Source of the DNA: Rubripirellula tenax | GTDB lineage: Bacteria > Planctomycetota > Planctomycetia > Pirellulales > Pirellulaceae | Reading direction: 5' to 3' | DNA: 64,000 nucleotides | NCBI RefSeq assembly: GCF_007860125.1 | Contig: NZ_SJPW01000003.1 | Location: forward strand, 1,007,312 to 1,071,311 | Shown: one piece after another, positions 25,722-34,874 of the stretch | How the letters are laid out: each line of letters opens with the position of its first letter | How positions within the stretch are numbered: position 1 is the first letter of the stretch | The notes under the pieces: model-generated | What the model saw: only the letters and a program-made list of their open reading frames with translations | Databases searched by the model: none | What the model was told of the DNA's origin: nothing | Program-made: the position numbers and the translations under genes

Positions 25722-28208
25722 ATGACATTTCAATTCCGTTTCGAAAAATTCGCAGCCTTGGCATGGCTTCCACTTTTGCTTCTGTCGCATTGCTGGGCTC
25801 AGGAATCAATATCGCTCTCAATCGCTAAGCCGGCATTCGAACAAGATGGCTCCGCCGGATTCGCATCGATGGTCAGCCGCGGGTACACGCCTTTGTTCAA
25901 CGGCAAGGACTTGGGCGGTTGGCGGAACCCGTACCCGTACGGTGAAGCCAAGGTCGTTGGCGGAGAAATCCATCTGCTTGCGGATCAGAAGTTTTTTCTG
26001 GTCACCGACAAGAAGTACGCTGATTTTCGCGTCAGTGTGGAGATTCATCTGCCCGAAGGTGATGCCAACTCGGGTGTCATGTTTCGATGTCATGTCGACG
26101 ACGACGCGGCGAAAAAAGTTTACGGCTATCAAGCCGAGTGTGACGGATCGGATCGGCGCTGGTCGGGCGGTTTCTATGACGAGTCGCGACGAGGTTGGAT
26201 CTGGCCAAGCACGAAGGGGCGATCGGAAGATCAATTCCTGAATCACGAACAGGAATCAAAGGCCTCTTTTGCAGAACCAGCGGTCGCCAATGCGCTGAAT
26301 CGAAACGGCTGGAATCGCTACGTCGTTACCTGTGTGAAGGATGTGATCACGATCGAGCTCAATGGCGTTCAAACCGTTCGCTTTCGCGACGCCACGGACG
26401 CAAGCGGATTCATCGGAATTCAACATCACGGTGAAAAAGGCCAGACCTATCGATTCCGCAATCTGTTCATCAAGGAACTGCCACAGATTCCGGCGGAACA
26501 ACATGTTTCGCTGGTACAGCAGGAGCCTGTTTCGATCAAGCGGATCAGCGACAAAGTCACTCAGCTTGATTTCGGCAAGGTCGCTTTCGGAAACCTTGCC
26601 ATGCCGATCGCCACCGGCAGCGGAACAGGCAGCGTGCATTTCGGCGAGAAGCTAAAAGAGGGTCGCATCGATCGCAGTCCGCCCGGGACCGTTCGGTATG
26701 GAACCACTCCGATTCGCAATGGGCAGCAGCTTGGGAACTGGGTTGTGCCAGCGCCCGTTGACGCTCGAAACGTCGAACAAGCCGGGCTGATGAACGCGAA
26801 TCCGCCAGCGGTCTTGACGCCTTCGAGTTGGGGTTCCGTCATGCCGTTTCGCTGGATCGAGATTGAAGGGCTCGATGATGACTTTCCGTTTGAACTGATT
26901 CGTCGGCGAGCGGCGTTTTCGGCAACTTGGAATGACGACGCGAGTTCGTTCGAGTGCTCGGACGAATCACTGAACAAGATTTGGGATCTGTGTAAGTACA
27001 GTATCAAGGCCACAACGTTTGCCGGCGTGTACGTCGACGGCGACCGTGAACGCATCCCGTACGAAGCTGATGCTTACTTGAATCAACTCAGCCACTACAC
27101 CACCGATGACAACGTGAAGATGGCGGCAAGGTCTTTCGATTGGCTGATGGAAAATGGCACGTGGCCAACCGAGTGGGCGCCGCACATGGTGTTCATGGCG
27201 CATGCCGAGTGGATGTACTCGGGTGACGTCGACTGGCTGGCACATCGCTACGAATCGCTAAAGGCCAAGACGTTGATGCACCGCAGTGGTGAGGACGGTT
27301 TGGTACGCAGTTCCGAAGTGGATCAGAAGCGGACCGACATCGTTGACTGGCCGCAAAAGGAACGTGACAAGTTCGTGTTCACCGAGATCAACACGGTCGT
27401 CAACGCGTTTCATATCGAGGCACTTGAACGAATGGCCCAGATGGCGCGGGCGGTCGGGAAAGATGACGACGCGAAAGCGTTTGGCGATCGAGTGGAGCTT
27501 GCGAAAGCGGCGTTCCAAGAAACGTTGTTTGACGCCGCCGCAGGGATCTATCGCGATGGCGTGGGTACCGATCACAGCAGTATCCATGCGAACTTCTTTC
27601 CCTTGGCGTTCGGGCTTGTCCCAGCGGACAAGGTCGCCGGCGTGCTTGCGTGGCTGGAAGCGAAAGACATGCAGTGTAGCCCCTACGCGGCACAGTACTT
27701 CCTAGATGGACTCTTTGATAACGGAAGCGATCGCAAGGCAATCGAGTTGATGATCGCCGACGGTGATCGAAGTTGGAAGCATATGCTCAACAGCGGAACA
27801 ACCATCAGTTGGGAAGCGTGGGATTTGAAGTACAAACCGAATCAAGACTGGAACCATGCGTGGGGCGCCGCGCCCGCAAACCTGTTGCCACGATGCGTGC
27901 TGGGCGTTCAGCCAATTGCCCCTGGCTGGTCGACCGCGATGATCCGTCCGTGCCCCGGCGGTCTAAAGCACGCTCGTGGCCGGGTTCCGACGCCGCTTGG
28001 GCCCGTTGAAATCGATTGGAAAAAGGAATCGACGTTTACGATTTCTCTCGCACTTCCCGATGGCATGACCGCCAAAGTGGACTTGCCCGCAACGGATGCA
28101 TCGAAAGGCGTTTTCGTTGACGGAAAAGACGTGGATGCGACAAAGGTGGGTGATCGTTGGGTTCTCGACAAGCTCATGACCGGTTCCGTCAAAATCGAAG
28201 TCAAGTAA
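25722..28208 (+). CDS. Secreted DUF1080 - GH78 alpha-L-rhamnosidase fusion
   Basis: 828 residues with a signal peptide (to SHCWAQ). Residues ~40-250 are DUF1080: PLFNGKDLGGW, FRVSVEIHLPEGDANSGVMF, GYQAEC, and TYRFRNLFIKEL. From ~265 on it is GH78-like: a beta-sandwich with WVVPAPVDARN and FRWIEIEG, then the (alpha/alpha)6 barrel with YVDGDRERIPYEADAYLNQ (general acid region) and GTTISWEAW, ending in a beta domain. Predicted to cleave terminal alpha-L-rhamnose from a polysaccharide outside the cytoplasm; the DUF1080 part may bind or act on a second linkage. First gene of a closely spaced plus-strand cluster reaching 42233. Confidence 0.82.
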   Translation: MTFQFRFEKFAALAWLPLLLLSHCWAQESISLSIAKPAFEQDGSAGFASMVSRGYTPLFNGKDLGGWRNPYPYGEAKVVGGEIHLLADQKFFLVTDKKYADFRVSVEIHLPEGDANSGVMFRCHVDDDAAKKVYGYQAECDGSDRRWSGGFYDESRRGWIWPSTKGRSEDQFLNHEQESKASFAEPAVANALNRNGWNRYVVTCVKDVITIELNGVQTVRFRDATDASGFIGIQHHGEKGQTYRFRNLFIKELPQIPAEQHVSLVQQEPVSIKRISDKVTQLDFGKVAFGNLAMPIATGSGTGSVHFGEKLKEGRIDRSPPGTVRYGTTPIRNGQQLGNWVVPAPVDARNVEQAGLMNANPPAVLTPSSWGSVMPFRWIEIEGLDDDFPFELIRRRAAFSATWNDDASSFECSDESLNKIWDLCKYSIKATTFAGVYVDGDRERIPYEADAYLNQLSHYTTDDNVKMAARSFDWLMENGTWPTEWAPHMVFMAHAEWMYSGDVDWLAHRYESLKAKTLMHRSGEDGLVRSSEVDQKRTDIVDWPQKERDKFVFTEINTVVNAFHIEALERMAQMARAVGKDDDAKAFGDRVELAKAAFQETLFDAAAGIYRDGVGTDHSSIHANFFPLAFGLVPADKVAGVLAWLEAKDMQCSPYAAQYFLDGLFDNGSDRKAIELMIADGDRSWKHMLNSGTTISWEAWDLKYKPNQDWNHAWGAAPANLLPRCVLGVQPIAPGWSTAMIRPCPGGLKHARGRVPTPLGPVEIDWKKESTFTISLALPDGMTAKVDLPATDASKGVFVDGKDVDATKVGDRWVLDKLMTGSVKIEVK

Positions 28209-28275
28209 GACCAATGCGCTGATGCCTTTGCTGAAGCATTACAGCCAGCCAATCCCTCCCTTTGAAGCAATGACC

Positions 28276-29718
28276 ATGTTCCAATCTACTCGACGACAGT
28301 TCTTTTCCACCGTTGTTGCTGCCGGGGTAACCACTTCACTGGCGGCGCGAACGCTGCGAGCGGCAAATGCGAATGAAGAAGTCAGCCTCGGATTCATCGG
28401 TTGTGGCGGTCGTGCTGAAAAGCTGTTGAGCCAGTTCGAGACTATTCCGGGCGTCAACATCGCCGCGCTCTGCGATGTCGATGCAAACCGTTTGGGATCG
28501 GTGAAGCAACGCTTCCCGGCGGCGAAGAGTTATCAAGACATGCGCCAACTGATTGCCGACAAAAGCATCGATGCGGTCGTGATTGCGACATGCAATCATT
28601 GGCATTGTCTGGCCGCGATTTGGGCGATGGAGGCCGGCAACCATGTTTATGTTGAAAAGCCCCTTTCCCATACCCAGTGGGAAGGACGGCAGGTCGTGGC
28701 CGCGGTGCGAAAGTACGATCGTATCTGTCAGGTCGGAACACAGCAGCGTAGCGACCCGATGCAAGCAGAAATCAAAAAGTTCTTGCACGACGATAAGACT
28801 CTCGGCGAAATTCAAACTGCGCGAGTGAATCACTATTTCATTCGGAGGCCGATCGGCAAACGTGACACGCCGCTTCCGATCGACAAGACCCTGGCGTACG
28901 ACATGTGGTGCGGCCCCGCTCAGAAGTCACCACTGTTTCGTGATAACTTGCACTACGATTGGCACTGGGATTGGAATACCGGTTCCGGAGACATGGGCAA
29001 CTGGGGCGTGCATGTTTTGGATGACGTTCGCAACAATCTTTTCCAAGATTCCGTCGCGTTACCGAAGCGAGTTTTGGCGGGCGGCGGACGCGTTGCTTTT
29101 GACGATGCGGGCCAAACTCCAAACCTACATTTCGCTTACTTTGACACCGGTTCGATTCCGGTGGTGATCGGGCTGACAAATCTGCCGGACCAACCCGGTG
29201 CAAAGAAGAGCCCAGAACATTTGGGGCCTGGCAGCGGCTACATTGCCTACTGTGAAGGCGGGCGACTTGAAGGTCAGCGGAAACGTGCGGTTGCCAAAGA
29301 CGCCGATGGTAAGGTCATCAAAGAGTTCAAGGGTAATAGCGGTGACGTGCTGCATCAACAAAACTTCATCGACGCGGTGCGGAGCCACGACCGGTCAATT
29401 TTGAACGCGGAAGTATCGGTTGGGAACGACAGCACGGGTTGGTGCAATCTCGCCAACGTTGCCTTCCGCGCTAGCGGATCGTTCGACAAGGACACCGCCA
29501 ATAGCATCGCAGTGGACGAGTGGCAGAATGTGCTTTCAGCGATGGGCGAACACCTGAAGTCTTACGGTCTGGGACTGGACAGTGACAGCATTCGGCTGAG
29601 CCCGATGCTGGAACTGGATCCAGCGACCGAACGTTTCGTCGGTGACCATGCCGATGTCGGCAATCCGTTCTTGAAACGAGAATACCGCAAAGGTTTTGAA
29701 GTTCCTGAATTGGTTTAA
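28276..29718 (+). CDS. Tat-exported Gfo/Idh/MocA oxidoreductase
   Basis: 480 residues from ATG 28276, which fits a gaag ribosome site 9 bases upstream; in-frame starts at 28222 and 28270 also exist. Twin-arginine signal STRRQFFSTVVAAG. NAD(P)-binding motif LGFIGCGGRAEK, then ALCDVDANR, VVIATCNHWH and EKPLSHT (the conserved Glu-Lys-Pro), followed by the C-terminal catalytic domain (WHWDWNTGSGDMGNWGVH). Family members oxidise or epimerise sugars, or hydrolyse glycosides by a redox route; the substrate is probably a sugar from the polysaccharide handled by the cluster. A palindromic repeat starts at the base after its stop codon. Confidence 0.87.
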   Translation: MFQSTRRQFFSTVVAAGVTTSLAARTLRAANANEEVSLGFIGCGGRAEKLLSQFETIPGVNIAALCDVDANRLGSVKQRFPAAKSYQDMRQLIADKSIDAVVIATCNHWHCLAAIWAMEAGNHVYVEKPLSHTQWEGRQVVAAVRKYDRICQVGTQQRSDPMQAEIKKFLHDDKTLGEIQTARVNHYFIRRPIGKRDTPLPIDKTLAYDMWCGPAQKSPLFRDNLHYDWHWDWNTGSGDMGNWGVHVLDDVRNNLFQDSVALPKRVLAGGGRVAFDDAGQTPNLHFAYFDTGSIPVVIGLTNLPDQPGAKKSPEHLGPGSGYIAYCEGGRLEGQRKRAVAKDADGKVIKEFKGNSGDVLHQQNFIDAVRSHDRSILNAEVSVGNDSTGWCNLANVAFRASGSFDKDTANSIAVDEWQNVLSAMGEHLKSYGLGLDSDSIRLSPMLELDPATERFVGDHADVGNPFLKREYRKGFEVPELV

Positions 29719-29825
29719 CAGCCTGTTGAAAAAGGGGGGAAAGGGGTCTGACCCTCTCCGACGTTTCGAATTCACAATGTTTCTGCAACGTCTCCAAAGG
29801 GTCAGACCCCTTTTTCAACAGGCTG
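29719..29825. repeat. Palindromic repeat element, copy 2
   Basis: 107 bp bounded by cagcctgttgaaaaagggg and ccccctttttcaacaggctg, with an extended inner pairing (ggtctgaccct / agggtcagacc). It shares arms and interior (ccgacgtttcgaattcaca) with copy 1 at 2380. It starts exactly after the taa stop of the oxidoreductase gene and ends 103 bp before the sulfatase gene, so it may end transcription between them. Confidence 0.82.
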
Positions 29826-29928
29826 TAAATCCAGTGGAAGCGAATGGTCGCGACGGCCGCGGAAACGACCTGAGTGCGCTGAGCCGGATGGCGTCGTAAA
29901 TTTTCAATCGGGTAAGTTCGAGTCGCAA

Positions 29929-31326
29929 ATGAAACGTTCGAGAGTACTTTTGTTTCTGTGGTCGTGTGGATTCGTTTTTGCCACGGCGGCCTATGCCGTC
30001 GAACCACGGCGTCAGCCCGACATCGTTGTCTACCTCGCTGACGACCTGTCGGCGGCGGATGTTTCGTCGTATGGCGGAACAAACATCATGACGCCGGCGA
30101 TTGATCAATTGGCTGAGGAGGGAATGTCGTTCGACCGTGCCTTTGTTGCCAGCCCTTCCTGTGCGGTCAGCCGCGCGGCGTTACTTACTGGATTGATGCC
30201 GGCCCGCAACGGTGCTGAAGAGAACCACAGCTATCCTCGCGAGGACGTTCCGCGTTTGCCGAAGGTGCTTGGTGAGCTTGGCTATGAAACGGCCGCCTTC
30301 GGGAAAGTTGCTCACCTGCGAAGCGCAGTCGACTATCACTTCGATACTTTCGATCTGAAGTCAGATATTTCCGATTTGCGAGGGACCGTAAGAAAGTTTC
30401 TCGAGAATCGCACCGATGATCGCCCTCTAGCGTTGTTCGTCGGTGTCTCGGATCCGCACGTACCTTGGCCCAGCGAATCAACGGTCGATCCGCAATCGAT
30501 GACGATGCCGCCCCAATTGCTTGATACGCCACGCACGCGAGTCCAGCGATCGCGTTACCTGCAAGAGGTCAAGAATCTGGATGCCTACTTGGCAGAACTG
30601 CGTGAATTGACCGACAAGCACATGTCGGATGACAAGTTGTTTGTGCTGTCCAGCGACCACGGCGCGCAGTTTCCCTTCGGCAAGTGGACTCTGTATGACG
30701 AAGGGATTCGCGTGCCGCTGATCGTTTCTCGACCGGGCAAGATCCAAGCGGGATCGCGGACGGATGCGATGGTCAGTTGGGTCGATGTTTTTCCAACGCT
30801 GATTGACATCGGTGGAGGCGATGTGCCCGACGACTTGGACGGTCGTTCGTTTGCGCCGGTTCTTCGCGGTGAAACCGATTTGCATCGCGATCGAATCTTT
30901 ACGACGCATAGCGGCGACCGGATGATGAATGTGTATCTGAGTCGCAGCGTCAGGACGAATCGATACAAGCTGATTTGGAACCCGCACCCTGAGTTCGCGT
31001 TCACGACACACATCGATCTGTTGTTACGGGAGACGTCGGGTGACTATTTCAAAGAGTGGATGACAGCGGCGAAGACGGACTCGCACGCCGCCGACGTGCT
31101 GGCTCACCACCACGGGCGACCGGAATACGAACTGTTCGATCTTGAACAAGACCCGCACGAACTGAACAACTTGGCCGGTCACGCGGAGCTAGCGTCCGTC
31201 GAGCAGGCCCTAGCGACAGAGTTGAAACAGTGGATTCGCGATCAGGGTGACGGGCTTACGGTATTCCATGAACCGCTGATGCTCGACGCGCCCGAAACTT
31301 GGGTGGCTCGACCGAAAGCGAAATGA
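29929..31326 (+). CDS. Secreted sulfatase (N-sulfatase / iduronate-sulfatase-like)
   Basis: 465 residues with a signal peptide (VFATAAYA). Sulfatase fold: DIVVYLADDLSAADVSSYGG (metal site), SPSCAVSRAALLTG with the formylglycine Cys78, YETAAFGKVAHL, VGVSDPHVPW, SSDHGAQFPFGKWTLYDEG and the C-terminal YELFDLEQDPHELNNL. The usual formylglycine core is C-x-P/A-x-R; here the third position is Val. Predicted to remove sulfate esters from a polysaccharide, after maturation by a formylglycine-generating enzyme that is not in this window. Likely outer-membrane or periplasmic. Followed after 34 bp by the GH106 gene. Confidence 0.88.
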   Translation: MKRSRVLLFLWSCGFVFATAAYAVEPRRQPDIVVYLADDLSAADVSSYGGTNIMTPAIDQLAEEGMSFDRAFVASPSCAVSRAALLTGLMPARNGAEENHSYPREDVPRLPKVLGELGYETAAFGKVAHLRSAVDYHFDTFDLKSDISDLRGTVRKFLENRTDDRPLALFVGVSDPHVPWPSESTVDPQSMTMPPQLLDTPRTRVQRSRYLQEVKNLDAYLAELRELTDKHMSDDKLFVLSSDHGAQFPFGKWTLYDEGIRVPLIVSRPGKIQAGSRTDAMVSWVDVFPTLIDIGGGDVPDDLDGRSFAPVLRGETDLHRDRIFTTHSGDRMMNVYLSRSVRTNRYKLIWNPHPEFAFTTHIDLLLRETSGDYFKEWMTAAKTDSHAADVLAHHHGRPEYELFDLEQDPHELNNLAGHAELASVEQALATELKQWIRDQGDGLTVFHEPLMLDAPETWVARPKAK

Positions 31327-31360
31327 AGCAGCAACTCCATTCTGACGAAGACGTTTATCC

Positions 31361-34300
31361 ATGAAGTCACTGTGTTTCCGTTTGTTGTCACTCGCTGCAA
31401 TCTTGATTTGGGCGTTGGTGCAAAGTCATGCCCTCGCTCAAACGGCGTCGACCGATAAGTTGGCGGACGAGTTTCGGGCACCGCCCAGGCAAGCGTACCC
31501 CGAAACTTGGTTCCACTTGATTGGTGGGAATGTCGATCGTGAAGCGCTGAGCACTGATTTGGAAGCGGTTGCCGGTGCGGGAATCAGTGGGATTCAGTTG
31601 TTCCACGGCAAAGGCCGTGCGTGGCCCGGAGTGGAGCCACAGATTCAAACACTCAGCCCGACTTGGGATTCGTTGATAAGCCATGTGGCTGGCGAAACCG
31701 ATCGGCTGGGACTGAAGTTCACGATGCAGAACTGTCCGGGCTGGGCGATGTCGGGTGGACCGTGGATCACGCCGGACAATGCGATGCGGCACCTGGTAAC
31801 CAGTCGCCAAGACATTGCTGGTGGCCGCCAGGTTTCAATCGACCTAGAAGTCCCACAGCCCAGCAACGAAGACTGGCGTGACTATCAAGACGTTGCCGTG
31901 CTGGCGTTCCCAACACCTGCGAATGATACGGGGACGTGGATTGTTCCAGATGCAGTCCAGAGCAGCGTGAACGATGAACCCTGGAACGAACTGCTTACCG
32001 GAAACGAGGTCGCTGTTCAGATCCCGGTCGCCCGCGACGAGCCGACTTGGGTGGATTTCACGTTTGCAAATCCAATCACGCTTCGATCGATCGAGTTGCC
32101 GCCGATCGAACTGATGATGAAACGATTCAATTTCGATCCCGATGCAACCATCACGATTTCCGTTTCCAATGACGGCGGTTGGAAAGAATTGATCACGCAC
32201 GTGGTCCCACGCGGCAACTGGCAAGACCGCCAGAGTGATGTGCCGCTTGTGTTGGCGGTTCCCGATGCGAAGTCCGTTCGATACCGAATCGCTTTTCACA
32301 ACCGCCGGCCAATGGAGCTTTCGCAGCTTCGCCTTTCCACCGCCGCGCGCTTGCAGGATTGGCGAGGTCAAGCCGGTTACGCGCTTCGCAGTCTGGAACG
32401 CGCCGCGCCGCCCGAGCAGTCCGCCGCTGCATGGATTCAACAAGACTCGATCGTTGACCTCACCGACCGCGTTGACTCGTCGGGGCACCTGGACTGGGAT
32501 GCGCCCGCTGGCGGTTGGACAGTGGTTCGCTTTGGACATGTCAACACGGGAGTCGAGAACAAGCCCGCACCGCCAGAGGCGACGGGGTTTGAATGCGACA
32601 AGCTTTCGCCTGCGGGTGCGGAACAACATTTCGCCGGCTACATCGGTCGCCTTTCGAAGTCGGGCGGAGCCGCCGATGGTGGTCGCTTGCGGGGCATGCT
32701 GATCGATAGCTGGGAGTGCTACACGCAAACTTGGACTCCCGAAATGGAACGCGAGTTCGTGAGTCGGCGAGGCTATTCGCTTCGCCCTTGGTTGCCCGCG
32801 CTGGCGGGTTGGGTCGTGAATGACCATCGATCGAGCGAACGGTTCTTGCGTGATTGGCGGGCAACGATCAGCGATTTGATCGTCGACAATTACTACGGTC
32901 GGTTGGCCGAACTGGGACGCGAGCGAGGACTGCAACTTTCGTTTGAAACGTCGGTCGGCGATGTTTCGCCGGGTGATATTTTGCAGTACTTCAAGTCGGC
33001 CGATATCCCGATGTGCGAAGTCTGGCAGCCGAACGATCCGCATGATGGAGGTTTAGAAACCAAGCCATTTGCGCCGACCGCATCGGCGGCGCACATCTAT
33101 GGCAAGCCACGGGTTGCTGCGGAGGCATTCACGTCCGTGCCGATGAATTGGCGAGAACATCCGTTTGCGCTCAAGAATGTGGCCGATCGCAGCTTTGCAC
33201 TCGGAGTGACGCACATGGTGTTCCACACTTACACGCACAACCCGCGTGATGAAGTTCCCGGGACGTCGTTCGGAAGTGCCATCGGCACGCCGTTCTTGCG
33301 TGGTCAGACGTGGTGGAAACACATGCCTGCGTTCACCGATTATCTGGCTCGGTGCGGCTTTCTGCTCGAACAAGGACAACCGGTTGCTGACGTACTTTGG
33401 TACCTCGGCGACGACGTGGATCACAAGCCAAGGCAAGACTCGCCGTTTCCGAGTGGCTACCATTTCGACTACGTCAACGCTGACGTGTTGCTGACGCGAT
33501 TGAGCGTTAAGGACGGAGACATCGTGAACCCCGAAGGCACTCGCTGGCGAGTCCTTTGGCTGCCACGCGATCATTGTCGGCGAATGACACCTGACACGTT
33601 GCAAAAGATCAAAGAGTTGTTGATGGCGGGCGGCACCGTGATCGGTGAAGCACCCGACATGAATCCATCGCTGAGCGACGGGGTAGAAGCAGACTTGGCT
33701 TTTGAGAATCTGGTCAATGAACATTGGGGCGATGCGGCTAGCGGCGATCGCCGGATCGGTAGCGGGCGGTTGATTTGGGGCGGCAGTCTGGAAGAGTCGC
33801 TCACCGAACGAGACGTCAAGCCCGACGTCATCGGAACGTTGCCCGAGCGATGGTGTCACCGGCGAGTTGGTAACACCGACATCTATTTCGTGATCGGCGA
33901 TCGGCATCAATCACTCGATGCCAATCTGCATTTTCGCTCGCGTGGAACGCCAGAGTTTTGGGATCCGGTCGACGGCAGCGTCACGCCGATCTCTACCTTC
34001 AAGACCACCGACGACGGGACGACGATCCCCGTTCAGTTGCCGGTTGCCGGCTCAATCTTTGTTGTTTTTCGGCCCCAACCGACGGAGGCAGGTGTTGAGC
34101 GGATTGCCCTCAACGGTGACGTCTTGCTGGATGTAAACGATAGAAATCGAATTGACACGGCGGCCAAGTATCCGCGTTACGGTGTGTCTCGAAAGAAGCC
34201 GATCCAACCTTGGGTGGAACCCGGTCCCTTGACGATCCAGTTGACCGATGGTGGACAGCGGATGGTGGCTTGGAACGATGGCGAGTACGAAATAGAAAGC

Positions 34301-34843
34301 AGAAACGGCGAGACGTCCTCGGTCGAAGTTTCCGGTGCTGAGACGATCCCGCTGCAATCGAATTGGAGTCTTTCGTTCCCAGTTGGCTGGGACACTCCCG
34401 CTTCCATCAAGTTGGATCGTGTTGGGCCGTGGTCCGAGATTCGAGACAGCGGCGTCCGCCATTTCTCGGGAACGGCGAACTACCAGACAACGGTGACGCT
34501 CGACGACGTAAACCAAGACGATCGATTTCTATTGGACCTCGGACAGGTCGGGAGCATCGCGAAGGTCACCGTCAACGGACACACATCGGCCGTGCTTTGG
34601 ACTTGGCCGTTTCGCACGGACATTACCGACTTTGTGCAGCAAGGCGAGAACAGCGTTTCCGTCGAAGTCACCAACACGTGGCACAACCGCCTTGTCTATG
34701 ATGCGACCCAGTCGCCTGACAAACGGAAAACCTGGACCATCGCCGGTCCACCCAAGGATTCGCCTTTAGATTTCTCGGGGCTTGGGCCCAACGTTCAATT
34801 GCGACGTGGGAAAGACGTAACACTACCAACAGCTATTCGTTGA
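31361..34843 (+). CDS. GH106-type alpha-L-rhamnosidase (large secreted glycosidase)
   Basis: 1160 residues with signal peptide (to SHALAQ). The opening PETWFHLIGGNVDREALSTD and GISGIQLFHG, then KFTMQNCPGWAMSGGPWI, match GH106 / PF17132 rhamnosidases. The central part continues the barrel (DSWECYTQTWTPEMEREF, LSFETSVGD); C-terminal beta-sandwich region ends with GTANYQTTVTLDD and NTWHNRLVYDA, typical of the family's galactose-binding-like domain. Expected to release alpha-L-rhamnose from complex polysaccharide. 34 bp after the sulfatase and 31 bp before the next sulfatase, so probably one transcript. Confidence 0.83.
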   Translation: MKSLCFRLLSLAAILIWALVQSHALAQTASTDKLADEFRAPPRQAYPETWFHLIGGNVDREALSTDLEAVAGAGISGIQLFHGKGRAWPGVEPQIQTLSPTWDSLISHVAGETDRLGLKFTMQNCPGWAMSGGPWITPDNAMRHLVTSRQDIAGGRQVSIDLEVPQPSNEDWRDYQDVAVLAFPTPANDTGTWIVPDAVQSSVNDEPWNELLTGNEVAVQIPVARDEPTWVDFTFANPITLRSIELPPIELMMKRFNFDPDATITISVSNDGGWKELITHVVPRGNWQDRQSDVPLVLAVPDAKSVRYRIAFHNRRPMELSQLRLSTAARLQDWRGQAGYALRSLERAAPPEQSAAAWIQQDSIVDLTDRVDSSGHLDWDAPAGGWTVVRFGHVNTGVENKPAPPEATGFECDKLSPAGAEQHFAGYIGRLSKSGGAADGGRLRGMLIDSWECYTQTWTPEMEREFVSRRGYSLRPWLPALAGWVVNDHRSSERFLRDWRATISDLIVDNYYGRLAELGRERGLQLSFETSVGDVSPGDILQYFKSADIPMCEVWQPNDPHDGGLETKPFAPTASAAHIYGKPRVAAEAFTSVPMNWREHPFALKNVADRSFALGVTHMVFHTYTHNPRDEVPGTSFGSAIGTPFLRGQTWWKHMPAFTDYLARCGFLLEQGQPVADVLWYLGDDVDHKPRQDSPFPSGYHFDYVNADVLLTRLSVKDGDIVNPEGTRWRVLWLPRDHCRRMTPDTLQKIKELLMAGGTVIGEAPDMNPSLSDGVEADLAFENLVNEHWGDAASGDRRIGSGRLIWGGSLEESLTERDVKPDVIGTLPERWCHRRVGNTDIYFVIGDRHQSLDANLHFRSRGTPEFWDPVDGSVTPISTFKTTDDGTTIPVQLPVAGSIFVVFRPQPTEAGVERIALNGDVLLDVNDRNRIDTAAKYPRYGVSRKKPIQPWVEPGPLTIQLTDGGQRMVAWNDGEYEIESRNGETSSVEVSGAETIPLQSNWSLSFPVGWDTPASIKLDRVGPWSEIRDSGVRHFSGTANYQTTVTLDDVNQDDRFLLDLGQVGSIAKVTVNGHTSAVLWTWPFRTDITDFVQQGENSVSVEVTNTWHNRLVYDATQSPDKRKTWTIAGPPKDSPLDFSGLGPNVQLRRGKDVTLPTAIR

Positions 34844-34874
34844 GGCGACGCGAAAGCAAACTGGAGAAAAACCT

